A stretch of 64,000 nt of DNA from Jaapia argillacea MUCL 33604 (Eukaryota; Basidiomycota; Agaricomycetes; Jaapiales; Jaapiaceae): NCBI GenBank assembly GCA_000697665.1, contig KL197716.1, positions 554,782 to 618,781 of the forward strand. The letters are read 5' to 3'. A program made the translations under genes and the position numbers. The stretch's first letter is position 1. Each line of letters starts with the position of its first letter. Below are positions 48,408-60,165 of the stretch, in pieces. The notes beneath the pieces are model-generated. The model did not search any database and was not told the origin of the DNA. It saw only the letters and a list, made by a program, of their open reading frames with translations.

Positions 48408-49984
48408 TCACGCCTTGTAATCCGGCCTTAACGAACGCACAACCTTGCCTACAATCCAACATCAGCGAACCATTCCAGCTATCCGAAGCCCCAAGAAGAG
48501 GTGAAAGGCATGAACGCGACTCACCAGCCCGCCAAATCTCCTGCTCATCAATCTCCTTCAACTCCTTCGCCAAATCCTCCCGGTAAGTCGAACGTCCATT
48601 GAACTCAAGTGAGTTCTTGGTCTCGGTGCCATTCTTCACGCTCTCATAGAGTTGCTCGAAGATTGGGGTATTGGCCTTTTCGAAGATGGGCGCCCAGTCG
48701 AGAGCACCACGACGAGCGGTTGTGGAGCAGGCGTTGTACATGTAGTCCATGCTATTGTTTATGTTAGGTTAACTAGATGAGGAACAGAAACGACATAGAA
48801 CGTACCCTTTCTCGCCGATCAAGGGATAGAGGGATTGGGTGGCTTCCTCGACGGTCTCGTTGAAAGCTTCCGAGGGTGAGTGGCCATTGGCGCGGAGGAC
48901 TTTGTATTGAGCAAGGAACATTCCCTCTGAAAAACGGCGCAATCAGCACTGAGAAAGAAATGGATAATGAGCCTGAAGCTTACGGATACCACCCATCAAC
49001 TATAAAAACGAGCAAGAACTTAATATCAAAAGCGCGACTTGAAGTGGGAATCACTTACCACACCACGCTCACCATACAAATCCGAGTAGACCTCCTTCTG
49101 GAACGTCGTCTCGTACATGTAACCCGATCCAACACCAACGCCAATGGCAGTCGCTTTCTCCAACGCCTTTCCAGTCACATCCTGGAACACAGCGATACTC
49201 GAATTGATACCCCTTCCCTCCTTGAACAAAGTTCGGACAGTGCGTCCTGAACCCTTAGGAGCAACGAGGATGACATCAACATCGGCAGGAGGGATGACGT
49301 GGGTGAGGTCCTTGTAAACGACGGAGAAACCGTGGGAGAAGTAGAGAGTTTTGCCCTTGGTGATGAGGGGAGCAATGGTGGGCCAGGTCTGAGATTGGGC
49401 GGCGTCGGAAAGGAGGTTCATGATGACGGTACCCCTGCCGATGGCTTCTTCGATAGGGAACAGAGTCTCTCCAGGTACCTATGAATAATTGAGTCAAGGC
49501 GCCCAAAGATGTGCTCGAGTGTGACGAACCCATCCGTCCTCTTGAGCTTGCCTCCAGCTCTCACCATCCTTGCGTACACCAACAATGACGTTGAGTCCAT
49601 TGTCACGAGCGTTCAGGCCCTGTCCGTGACCTTGTGAACCATAACCAATGATGGCCAAGGTATCATTTTTGAGGTAGTCCTGGAGCTTAGCCAAAGGCCA
49701 GTCGCTTCGCTCGTAAACAGTCTCCTCGGTACCAGCAAAGTTGAGAGTCTTGACTCCCCGAGCAGTCTACCAACCATATGTCAATACGCATTCCTTGTTT
49801 GCGAGAAAACAAATTTGCCAACCTCAACAGTCGATCTCCGTGCCGACCCAGCAACAGCAGAGCGAGCCAAAAGGGAGTACGACGCGGTCTGTGCCGGTTT
49901 GGCGACGATCTTGGCCGCCGCACGGGGTGCACGACGAGCTGTTGACCGTAAAGCCTGGGCAGAACGAGCGGCGAGGGAGGACAT
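48408..49984 (-). CDS. ILV5: Mitochondrial ketol-acid reductoisomerase
   Basis: Seven exons (minus): 49984-49823, 49766-49530, 49478-49059, 48999-48984, 48926-48806, 48751-48525, 48448-48408 (407 aa). Catalyses the second common step of valine and isoleucine synthesis (acetolactate to dihydroxyisovalerate, NADPH and Mg2+). The N-terminus is Arg/Ala/Ser-rich without acids, a mitochondrial presequence. Rossmann motif [18 protein letters not shown] near residue 90, then [11 protein letters not shown], the catalytic-domain metal motif [11 protein letters not shown] and the ending [11 protein letters not shown]. Exon 4 is 16 nt (LMGGI). Sequence after the presequence closely follows yeast and other fungal Ilv5. 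Confidence 0.95.
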
Positions 49985-51322
49985 GGTGGTGTTGGAGGAA
50001 AAAGTTACGTTTGCAGGGATTGAGTCAACGCCAACTTAAAGAGGTCGAAAAAGATTTCGGCCGAAATAGGCGTATTGCCGAAACTCCGGTCGCACATGAG
50101 GATGCTTCCGAATTGCAAAGTTGAGGTGGCGGTTTGCTGTTGGTTTGCTGGCAGCATACTTACGACTAACGAACGTGTAGCACCTGTCGATGTTGGGTGT
50201 ATGTAAACACGAAGGAGGGTACAACAACGGTGCAGTAGAACTACTGGCAATGAGGACGAGGACGATAGATATGCGAAATCCGAGGGCAACTCAGAATATT
50301 CCTCCCGATTTTCTAGGTCCGTCCGTGACGACGAATGAGGGTTGTCGACGTTGGATAGTGTCCGAAGTTGGTTCCAATGCGGGTCACAGAGCATGGACAA
50401 GGCCCGTAGACTCGACAATGTTGGATGATGTTGTGCACGATCGAGCGTTGAGGAAGTCGCCCGTCCGATCTAACATATACCATCTGAGCACAGGGTGCAT
50501 GGGCGTTTTCCATGTCGAGACTCCATGCAAGGCCACCTGCGAAACATTAGATAATGGGGTGAAGACCTTACTTTGGGTTCAAAGATGACGGTAATGATTG
50601 GCAAAGGCTACCCTTAGACGGACATTTGGGGGGCGGGCCCGGGCGAATTCTGTTGTGTCGAGATAAACACAGAAGTAAACGGACTTCGACAATTGTATTC
50701 CTGCGGCGGGGGTGATTTAGGGTGATGGCAACGACGGGTTCGGTTGTGGCGGCCTGAAAGGTTGTAGCATCCATGACAAAACATACAATCGAATCATGGA
50801 GCGAATGGCCTAGTCACTGTCGCTCAGTTACGGGATCACCGCGCGGGAAAGAGAAGCGCCTACTGAATGAAATGTTCGTCCCCCTTTTCCCCAACTTGCT
50901 CCAGCACTGACGAGAGGCACCCAGAAGGTGAACTCAAGATAGCTCATAACATATGCAGAACTTTGGGTGACGGCAACATAGAGCAGTCGAGAAACAGAGT
51001 GGTGCGATGTCTTGGCAATAAAGCAGAGGTTGATGGTCCAAATGTTTCCCCAAAATCGTCGTTTGACTCCTAGATATTGCAGGGCGCTAGAAGGCGGAAA
51101 ACAAACGGAAAGACGGACAGACGTTGGCAGCGAAACCCTGCTAAAGTGGACAGATGGTGGAGGTCGAGAGTAGAGATGCAGCATCAGCTGACCCTTCCAA
51201 ATGGCCTGGATTGTCACGTCGGTCACAACCAAACGTGACATTTCATCCAGCCATAATGTCGGTGGGTCGCGGAAGGGAGATCTTGTTTGTCCTGTGTCTG
51301 CCCTCCATCTCTACCATCAACC
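49985..51322. other. Intergenic region between divergent ILV5 and dioxygenase gene
   Basis: 1.3 kb holding both 5' regions. Two minus-strand ORFs (50005-50418, 50828-51241) of about 137 aa lack recognisable content. No repeat or RNA gene seen. Confidence 0.5.
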
Positions 51323-53397
51323 ATGCACCGTTTCTATCTGCTTTCTACCGTTAGAAAGGGCATGCCCACTCGGGCGCTCAGTCGCACAAACGCGACCAGG
51401 GCTTACACCGTATCTGTCAGTACCACTTCCATATCCATCGACCCATTCTAAAGGCTAACTGTCCCCGCTTCGAATTATGTGATTGGATGGGCGATCTTCA
51501 AGAACACGTACTCGGCCCAAGTCCGAAGGGGTTTCTCTACCACTCAATTCGCTCGTTCAGCAACCGTCAGTGCAGCCTTGAAGCCATCGCAATCATCGTC
51601 TGTCTTGGAACATGCGGCCGAAGCGGCCGATGCTGCTGCTGATGCGAAGAACCTTCCCGTAGTCAGTATGGATGATCGGGAGGTTGCGATCGGCTGGGAG
51701 GATTCTCGTACATGGTCCAGATAGTACGTACCATTCTTCCTGCCTGAGGAACGTTTCTGACTATGGGTAATACGTGTCTTCAGCCATCACATCTGGCTTA
51801 GAGATCATTGTAGATGTCCAAATTGCTACCACCAAATCACCAAGCAGCGCTTGGTGAATACATTCGAGGTAGCTACCAAGTTTCCAGCTGCTACTGTATT
51901 GGGATTGCTGACGTTGCACAGATACCAATTGATATCAAGCCAACAAAAGTACAAGCTGTTTCCGAGGGTTTGGAAGTGACCTGTAGGTTTCAATAATCCC
52001 CCTGTTGTTCCATAACTGACGTACCTATCTGTAGGGCCGTCATCCCCATCCCACATCGTCGTTTACCCATGGTCTTGGCTGAAGGAACATTCTTACAACC
52101 CCCCAGTCCACAAAAAGCCTCCCACTTCTGAGTAAGGTCTTTCTATGCGACATTCCAACTTACCGCTTCTCACGACAATTTCCAGGAAAGTCCTTTGGGG
52201 CTCGAAGATCGCCCAGGATCCTCCATCCGTGACTTACGAAGAAGTTATGGCAAAAGACAACGAGGGCTTATACAAGTGGCTCTATAAAATTGTAAACCTT
52301 CTCTCGTATCTTCAGAGAGCTCCGAGACGGTGTGTTGAATTCGAATCATTCGTCAGGATCGGTTCGGATTCTGCTTCGTCACCGGTGTCCCGACTACGGC
52401 TGAGGCCACAGAAGAACTATCCACTCGCATTGGGTTTATTCGGGAGACCCAATGTACGCCTGTCACCGTTCTATTTCCCCCTTCCGTCAGCTCATTATAA
52501 TATTCTACAGACGGAAAATTCTGGGACTTTACTTCGGATTTGGCGAAAGGTGATACGGCCTACACTACCCTCGCCCTCGGTGCCCACACCGACAACACCT
52601 ACTTCGTTAGTCTGCTTCCGCTTCTTTCATACTCCCCTCATCTCAACTCATCTTCAGACCGACCCTTGTGGGATCCAACTCTTCCACCTGCTCTCCCATA
52701 CGGAAGGCACAGGCGGCGCAACTCTCCTCGTCGATGGTTTCTACGTAGCTTCCATCCTCAAAGAACTCCACCCAAAGATCTACTCTCTCCTCTCTCGTGT
52801 GCCCGTCCCCGCACACGCGGCAGGAGAGCCTTCCGCCTTGTACCGTCCCACTCCCCTCTTGGGATACCCAGTACTCGGTCATGAGAGGGGATCTGGAGAA
52901 TTGGCTCAGGTGAGGTGGAACAATGATGATAGGAGCGTGATGACTTCGTATGGTGGCGAAGATGTGGAGGAATGGTAAGTGGTTGGATCTTTGATGTCCG
53001 TGTATCAGTGAGAAATCAACCGAGTGGATCTTTTCCTATCAAGGTATCATGCAATCAGGACTTGGAACAAGCTCTTAACCAGTCCCGATTCCGAGTACTG
53101 GGTCCAGTTGACACCCGGTACCGCCGTAGGCAAGTCCCGCTTCTTCTCGTTCCGCTCCATCCTTCACAAATCTAACGAACTGGCTTCGACATTGTAGCCG
53201 TCAACAACCACCGCGTCCTGCATGGCCGCTCTGGATTCGACGGCAAACGTAGAATGTGTGGAGCATACATCGGCGTCGACGAGTTCCGCTCCAAACTAGA
53301 CACGCTCGCTGAGAAATTCACGCCGGACTCCGTCACTCAGCAAACCTCTTCCTACGCAACTGTTAACGGGCGCAGCATTTGGAGCTCTGCGCTTTAG
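51323..53397 (+). CDS. Trimethyllysine dioxygenase-like (carnitine synthesis)
   Basis: Eleven exons: 51323-51409, 51503-51723, 51784-51868, 51922-51982, 52035-52131, 52186-52291, 52357-52453, 52511-52605, 52658-52974, 53044-53129, 53198-53397 (483 aa). Fe(II)/2-oxoglutarate oxygenase of the BBOX/TMLH group: N-terminal Zn module WLRDHCRCPNC near residue 110, iron ligands in GAHTDNTYF and VLHGR, and a GKRRMCGAY segment that binds 2-oxoglutarate. The group hydroxylates N6-trimethyllysine or gamma-butyrobetaine; LSHTEGTGGATLLVDGF favours the former. The basic N-terminus (RKGMPTRALSRTNATR) suggests mitochondrial import. The intron 53130-53197 fits as GC-AG with a perfect AG-GCAAGT donor. The first exon and its 93-nt intron are the least certain part. 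Confidence 0.85.
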
Positions 53398-53690
53398 AGC
53401 TTTTCGACAATCTTTTCGATTCTGAGGAACTGAACTATGAAATGCTGCAACAATTTGTTATCGGGGGGAATCTATCAATCTCGGGGCAGTAAATAACGTT
53501 GTATCATCATCATCACTAACAATCATTTGGATCTTTTTGCTCAATCACAATCATCATGGTATTTTGGATTGTATTCTTGACGCTGTCGTGGTGTATGGTC
53601 ACGGTTCGTTCTAGCGATACAGAAGGCGATGAGAATATATATCCAAGAGGGTACGCTCTGTACAAGGACTTCCTTTTCAATCGTCCCCAG

Positions 53691-55929
53691 CTATTGCTCG
53701 GCTTGTATAGACTTCAGGACGTATCCCTCTAATCCACCACAAGTCCACAACTCCTGCACACTCGGCCCAACCAACCCAACCTGATACACCTTCTCCTCAC
53801 CATTCGGCAAAGTAACCAAAACCTTCCCATCCTCCATACCAACGCTAATCCCCAACCCCTTATTCACCGTTAACTCACCCTCCAACCCACCAGCGCCCCC
53901 CTGACCATTCAAAGCATACTCCTTCGTAAGATCGGCAACGAGTTCGGGGCACTCAACGCATACCAATCCGTTATTGATGGCGTTTCGCTTGAATATGTCA
54001 CCAAAGGAACCTGCGATCACGAGCGGGACGCCAGCTGATTTGAGAGCTGTTGCTGCTTGCTCACGTGATGAGCCAGTGCCGAAGTTATAACCCGATACTA
54101 GTATGACACCCCTCTTTTCCGAGTTGGCAGAGGAAGGTTGGTTTTGAACGAGAGTGGAGACGAGGGCGGCAAATGAGGGATCGTAATTCTCCATAACGAC
54201 TTGTGCTTGGCGTTCAAGTGTAATGTCATCTTGGTAAGTGTATTTTCCGGGATAGATTCCGTCGGTATTGAGGTTATCCTGAGGCGCGAAAAGGAGGGGA
54301 CCAGAGAACGCCGACGGAAAACCGTCGAGGACGGGTTCCTTGGTCGACGCAGAAGCAACAGTCTCCGCAGATCCAGATGCTGTGACCTCCACAGAGAAGA
54401 ATGTTGGTGCACCGGGAGGAGGTAAAGATGCAGCGTCCAGTGAGTCAGGTCCAGAGATGTATCCCTTGATCGCACTAGCAGCCACAACAGCGGGACTAGC
54501 CAAATAAGCCTGTGCTTTCGGATGTCCCATCCTCCCTTTATAGTTCCTATTCGTCGCACTGATCCCCGTTTCACCCTCTTCCAACAATCCCGTCCCAAGG
54601 CCAATACAAGGCCCACAACCGGCCGGTAAAACCTTTGCACCGCCCGCGATCAAGGTCTCCCAATCACCATTCTGCTCTGCTTCCTGTTGGACTTCAGAGC
54701 TGGCTGCTGCGATGTAGAACTGAACGCCTGGAGCGACTTTATTGCCTTTGATGACGGAGGCTGCTGCTGCGATATCGGAGGCGCGAGAGTTTGTGCAGCT
54801 TACGAGGTAGGCTTTTTGGATTGCGATTTGGGATGATTGGAGAGTGGGGAGGGGAGTGGAGATTTTGACGCTATTGGGTCCGGAGACGTGGGGTACTAGG
54901 GTCGAGAGATCGAAGACGAGATGGGAGGAATAGTAGGCTGTGGCATCGGATGCTATAGGGTAGGTACGGAGGTCGTCAAGTCGTTTGCGGTTGATACGAG
55001 GGTGATCGGGTGGAGGTGGGATACCAGTTGAGGAAGTAGAGAATGTCCGAAGGTCGAGCTTGTTAACTGCCCGATCGTACCATTTTAACAGAGTCTCGTC
55101 CACTGGGAAGACTCCGACTAAAGCACCCCATTCCGTCGTCATGTTGGAGATCGTAAGTCGATCATCAACACTCAAAGCCGACACTCCTTCTCCCGTAAAC
55201 TCGATAGCGGCATTTAAAACCTCATCCTTGTTGAACGACCCACAAAGGGCAACGATCACATCCTTCCCAGTGACGCCCGGCGCCAACTTCCCTCGCAGCT
55301 CAACCTTGACCATTCGAGGCACCTGCCACCAAGTCTTTCCAGTCGCCCATAACGCAGCAGCGTCTGTTCGAACGATAGGTGTCCCTACACATCCTACTCC
55401 TCCGTACATGTTACTGTGGCTGTCGCTTGCGACAGTAAGCGTGTGAGGGAAGGCATAACCTTCCTCGACGAGAATCTGGTGTCCGATACCTCGCCCTGCT
55501 GGGAAGAAATCGATGCCATGGGTTCGTCCAAAGGCCTCAATCGTAGCGTACTTAGAAAGGTTCTTGGAGGATTTGTTTTGGACATCGTGGTCGAGTGTGA
55601 AAACTGGCTGCCGTGGATTGTGTATCTTTGTCGCGCCAATGGATTTGAATCTAACCAAATGTCTTAGTCACTGGATGACGCTGTACAGAATTTCAAAAGA
55701 CTCACTTGGATATCACAGGTCCAGTGTTGTCGTGGGTCATAACGTGCTCAGGCCGTATCATGACATAGTCTCCAGCCTTCACCACCTTTCCCGCTGGAAG
55801 ATCGACGGCATATTTTTGCACGACCTTTTCAATGATGGTTTGAGGTATCCGAGGCACTTCAGAGACTGTAGCAAACGACCTTGAGGAGCCATATCCAAGC
55901 CTGAGCCAAGGCGTAACCGACAGGCGCAT
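53691..55929 (-). CDS. LYS4: Mitochondrial homoaconitase
   Basis: Exons (minus): 55929-55706 and 55650-53691 (727 aa). Hydrates homoaconitate in the fungal alpha-aminoadipate lysine pathway. The basic N-terminus ([12 protein letters not shown]...RSFA) is a mitochondrial presequence. Aconitase-superfamily features: [38 protein letters not shown], the 4Fe-4S cysteines in [10 protein letters not shown] and [18 protein letters not shown], and the swivel-domain [17 protein letters not shown]. The length and EIVQK-type N-terminal start match homoaconitases rather than 3-isopropylmalate dehydratase, which would also be fused differently. Its promoter lies in a 127-bp gap shared with the DUF7704 gene. 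Confidence 0.94.
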
Positions 55930-56056
55930 TTTTGCTGGTCGAGGACGAGAAAGAGCTGTCGGCTTTCTTCGGATCGTGACACGCGTGATGCGTAACGCTT
56001 TCCTTGCCTGCTGTTGGCCTACTGCTCGACTTTGCTCTGTACTTCTACCGTCAACG
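55930..56056. promoter_or_regulatory. Short divergent promoter region, LYS4 / DUF7704 gene
   Basis: Only 127 bp separate the chosen start codons. Inferred from layout. The sequence upstream of 56057 is also open in the DUF7704 frame back to 55976, so the true start could be earlier. Confidence 0.35.
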
Positions 56057-56602
56057 ATGGCGAGTGCCTCAGCGCCTGTTATTCCTTTCCTCCCTTATCG
56101 CCTTTTCTTTCTCTACCTGGAACCCATTTCTGCGCTCGCAGGAGCATACTACGCTGCCGCCAAACCTGCCGAATATCTTCAAGATCTCGATCCCACCGAC
56201 ACGGTCTCCAATGTATATCTTTCCACACAGACGAAAATGTCTCTATATCAACTAGCGAACCTCTACCTCCTCTTCGCTCTATCCGAACATCTCGTTCTAT
56301 CCTCCGCGACTTCCCTCAGAACCTGGAAGCGCTTACTTTTCTGCTTCCTCATCGCCGACTTTGGCCACCTCGCGACTATGATGTGGACTGATCAGGGCAC
56401 AGAAATATTCTGGAACTGGGAGGAGTGGAATGCCATGGCATGGGGAAGTATCGGATTGGTTTACATGGGCGCTTCATTGAGGATGGCGTTTTTGTTGGGT
56501 GTTGGTATGAATGAGCCATCGGAGGGAAAACACTATGCTGGGGAGTGGAATGTGAAGAAAAACGCTGATTGGTACACCCTTCCTTGGATCTCACACACTT
56601 AG
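56057..56602 (+). CDS. DUF7704 family four-helix membrane protein
   Basis: Single exon, 181 aa from the chosen ATG. Family pattern: [25 protein letters not shown], then [30 protein letters not shown], and a last helix after [27 protein letters not shown]. Four hydrophobic segments are visible. Function unknown; DUF7704 proteins are common and often multicopy in basidiomycetes and ascomycetes. An in-frame ATG at 55988 would add 23 residues, but family members normally start close to the YRLFFLY segment. Confidence 0.85.
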   Translation: MASASAPVIPFLPYRLFFLYLEPISALAGAYYAAAKPAEYLQDLDPTDTVSNVYLSTQTKMSLYQLANLYLLFALSEHLVLSSATSLRTWKRLLFCFLIADFGHLATMMWTDQGTEIFWNWEEWNAMAWGSIGLVYMGASLRMAFLLGVGMNEPSEGKHYAGEWNVKKNADWYTLPWISHT

Positions 56603-57138
56603 CCAAAGGACTATGGCTCTCTCTATGGAACTGTTGCTTGATCGATTGGCTCTGTTTTTCACGGTCTCCCTCCTGATGTCTGATCTATGGGCTTCAAGTT
56701 TACTTGTACGACCACTGGACGCTCAATCTGTACTTTTGACCGTATCCTTTCACCTCGCGTGAGTTTGGGGCTTTTTTGGCTAGTCGATCCGCTGTCCTAC
56801 TACGCTTTCCCCATCTGCTTTGTTTCAGTCGAATCTTTGCTTCGCTGTATTCTCAGTCCAAAGTGTACCACCCCTGATTACTGTATGGCCATGTGTATCT
56901 TCGAAGATTCATTCATTTGTTCAATTTTGCCGTACGTTTCTTGGATGCTTACTCTTCTCGTCTGTCAAGAGAATTCGACAATCAGACTTTACGATATCGC
57001 ACAAGGGAGTAGATGTTGTAAACGGTAGGTATCGAGAGCAAGCCGAAAGCAAAATACAAAGCAGTGTGTACGAGTCGTTCCACGAGTATCCTAGTCAGAA
57101 CTCCACAACATAAATGCCATCGCTCTTTCTACGTGGTG
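56603..57138. other. Intergenic region between convergent genes
   Basis: 3' side of the DUF7704 and kinase genes. A plus-strand ORF at 56687-57028 (113 aa, Cys-rich) has no recognised domain. Confidence 0.45.
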
Positions 57139-58451
57139 CTATGGAAGAGGGACCGCTGGTACCCTCCGCAAGATGAACGATATCCGTCGCCACCAATGAG
57201 CAATAGTCCGAAAGAATCCAAAGAAGGCGATGTCGTCGTTCTTGATGACTCGAGAACGAAGCTTCCAGCTGCTCAGCGATTTACGAACCGAACCGAACCG
57301 AACCACAACCTCGTCTATCGTGGGACGCTGGGTGGGATCCTCCAGCATCATATCGGTCACGAGGGGTTGCATGAAATCGAAACCTTTACTGGACTAGTTG
57401 AAATGGAATGATGAATCTCTGGCTAAGGGGTGACATGAATGAAACGGAGTACCTGAATGAAGTCCTCTCGAATCATGTTACCCAGATAGTAGATATCGGT
57501 GTGAAAGGGGTTACATTTGTAGTTTGTTCGTTGCATATTGGCAGGAGTGAACTCTGGAGGTGAATCATCCCCTCCCACAATAATCGGTTCCATAGATGGA
57601 TCGTCCCCGGGTTGGTATCGCCGAGATATCCCAAAATCAATGAGATAATACTTGGGTGGTCGCTGTGTGCGTGTAAAGTACTTGGCGTGGTGATTATAGT
57701 CGTATGAGAGGCCTATGTCGGCGGGATGGAACGAGTTTGGATACATTGCTCTTGGATCCATCATGATGTTCATCCCATTACAATCTCTGAAGGAGGTCAG
57801 GTAAAATGTGAGTGAGTAGTGTATGTCACTTACCTATGCGCGACTAGGTTTGTGTGCATGAATTGTATACCCTGAGGAGGAATCAATCACAGCGACAGAT
57901 GCCACGTTGACGGGCAAAACACACCTCGAAAATCTGTTGGAAACAGGAGATCGCTTCGCCAAATGTGTCAAAGCGAGGGTTATTGAACCGTCTTGCGAAA
58001 GGCATGACAAGAATCACCAAGTCCTCCTCATCTGGGACTTGCAACACCTCGTATAGCGGCACACAGTGGTTTTTTGGATCGCTGGCCAGGGGTTCGGAGG
58101 TAAGGAATTGGATTATTTCCACTTCGTATGGGTGATCTCTCTTGGAAAGCTTCTTCAGCGCCACCATTGTGCCATCCGACGTGCGTGTCGCATCGATGAT
58201 CTGCCGGAACTTCAAGATGGCTCAGCTGGGCTGCTGCAACACCTAGACCAAAGCATACTCACCGGAAATTCTCGACCATCCTCACAGATGAACCAAAGCT
58301 TCTTATTCCCCCTCCATGAAGGTATCCATTCAGGATTATAGCGAGGTCGGAGGCCATAACCACGGCTTTGCAACCAGACATAGTGGTCCCTCCAGAACTC
58401 CTCGTAAGGAAGTAGGCGCGCCCCTTCATCGTTGTCGAGTTGAAGAGCCAT
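57139..58451 (-). CDS. Protein-kinase-fold protein, basidiomycete type
   Basis: Five exons (minus): 58451-58263, 58209-57925, 57871-57834, 57786-57453, 57393-57139 (366 aa). An N-terminal segment (about 70 residues, WRDHYVWLQSRGYGLRPRY) precedes the kinase fold. Seen: VAIK-type lysine in TMVALKKL, a hinge LVILVMPF, HRD loop split over two exons as HRDCNGMN, and metal motif LIDFGIS. The glycine loop is weak. Catalytic residues K, D, N and DFG are present, so activity is possible. This resembles the large lineage-specific kinase families of Agaricomycetes; substrates are unknown. The C-terminal tail is basic. The last acceptor (TAG before TCCAGT) is the one that keeps phase. Confidence 0.85.
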
Positions 58452-58910
58452 TTGCGACTAGAGTATTGCAAGTGAATGAATGTGAAGATCGACAGAGTCA
58501 GTGGTCATAGCCTCGGAGTTTCGAAAGCTGGCTGGATGGAGAACAATTGGCGGGTTGAGCTCCGCGCGTTTTGTCCGTTTTGAGAAGTTTGATGGGATGT
58601 TGATCGTTCAAATTACTCGATCAATTGCGAGACAAAGAAGTCTGGCACAAATATGGACCCATCTCTCACTCGATAACATTTACAACCAATTCTTTCCTCG
58701 CACGCAGAACGATGACAAGGAAACCAGGTTCCCATCTGTCGATACTTTTATATTGTGATGCCTGAACAGAGAACAAGGAGTTGATCCGCGCGTATCTATG
58801 CAGGCCTGGGGAAGGATATAACCATCCTGACTTTCCATTATCCATCGTCGAGGCTGGCTCTCACCCTTCTATCATTTTCTACTTTCACCTACTGAGGTTT
58901 CTCCGTCATC
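58452..58910. other. Intergenic region between divergent kinase and unknown gene
   Basis: Both 5' regions. Open in one frame at 58781-58966 (61 aa) without recognisable content. Confidence 0.45.
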
Positions 58911-59859
58911 ATGGTCACTTATTTTCTATTCAAGTCCCAACTACAGCAAGCGGAGGTTCATCTTAATAACGGCGTAACGATAATCAGAACCCATGAAGCC
59001 ATTATCCACGAAAGAGATCTGGCAGAGTTAGTCAAGACTCACAATAAGTAAGTGCTGTGCCCCGGCTTCCGACCAGTGACGGGGCTGATCGAGCTTTAGG
59101 CTCTCAGCAAGACAGTTATCCTACACGGACACGGTCCTATCTTTATCGACCATGTTCATGGGGATGTTTCGCGTGCCTGTCCATGTCACTCAATGTCAGG
59201 AGTTTGAAATCCAAGCTCATGTAAGCAGTCTTGCCTCTGCGCCACGAAGCTGTGGATAACGTCGTCTCGGCTCATTCTCCAGCGTGTCAGTCGCTTTGCG
59301 ATGACCGATGCTATCGAGGCACCGGACAACGAAAAATCTGGACAAATTGGTAAATCGTTCTCAAATTGTCACCATATACGTTGTCTCACCTCCCGTCTTC
59401 AAACAGATGTGGATCTGCAAACGGGTCCTGGTGAGACCGGCGCCGCCAATTTACCCAGGCAGCCGAGTAACTCTACCATGCAGAGTGATTATAGCAACCC
59501 TGGCAGCACCAATAGCGTGCGGGGTTGGAGGACAGATGGAGGGATCACTATCTTCCAATCCCCGAGCACGCAGGCTCTTCTCGAAGTTCTCCGACAGCAG
59601 GGCGTTAATGTGAATCTTCGAATATCGAGTGTCCTCCCGGCATCAGAGCATGCGCAGTAAGCTCCAAACCCCTTCTCTTCCCCCCCCCCCCCTTGTTAAC
59701 ATTGAATCTCTTAGGGATGGACAAGATGCAGAGTCGTTCATGACCCATTTCACTCGGATCGCATCAACAACTGGCTCTAATTCCTCGTCGGATGACGTCC
59801 TTATCGCCGTTCAACCCCACAGTTCACTATCAAGTTCAGATTCAGTGCCGATGCAATAA
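58911..59859 (+). CDS. Uncharacterised protein
   Basis: Five exons join in phase: 58911-59047, 59100-59220, 59283-59349, 59407-59656, 59715-59859 (239 aa). I recognise no domain. The first 45 residues are hydrophilic and mixed (MVTYFLFKSQLQQAEV), residues 45-110 contain MFMGMFRVPVHV, and the last 120 are Ser/Gln/Asn-rich and probably disordered, with one ordered-looking segment TQALLEVLRQQGVNVNL. The third intron (59350-59406, 57 nt) has no in-frame stop, so it may also be retained as coding. The 5' end is uncertain; more exons could lie upstream. Support comes from consistent GT-AG signals and phases only. Confidence 0.5.
59680..59692. repeat. 13-nt poly-C tract in an intron
   Basis: Run of 13 C in the polypyrimidine region of the last intron of the uncharacterised gene. 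Such runs are mutable and error-prone in sequencing, so its length should be treated with care. Confidence 0.8.
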
Positions 59860-60165
59860 CATCTGCACCCTCGTCACTTAACTAGGATTATTTGACATAC
59901 AGGACATATCCACTCTCTGCGAGAGGCTGGATAGTTCGCCTCCTCTCCTTAGTATATACTACTATACGCCCTGTCGTTTTATTACACCTTTTTACTTCGA
60001 ACGTTTTCCAAATGCGATACCGTGTTTCAAGCAGCTTTGGGGAGACAACAGAAATTCATGGCGTGAACGCCGCTCGGTACACGGAAAGAATATAAGTATA
60101 TATATCGTGGACACAACACGACCGATGAACAAGCACCGCCAAGATATACTCATGCGAGAAGGATC

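Noticed and set aside
54098-54640. 180-aa minus-strand ORF inside LYS4
   Set aside because: Alternate frame of the conserved homoaconitase coding sequence.
57285-57310. CCGAA tandem repeat
   Set aside because: Short and inside conserved kinase coding sequence; no sign of a separate element.
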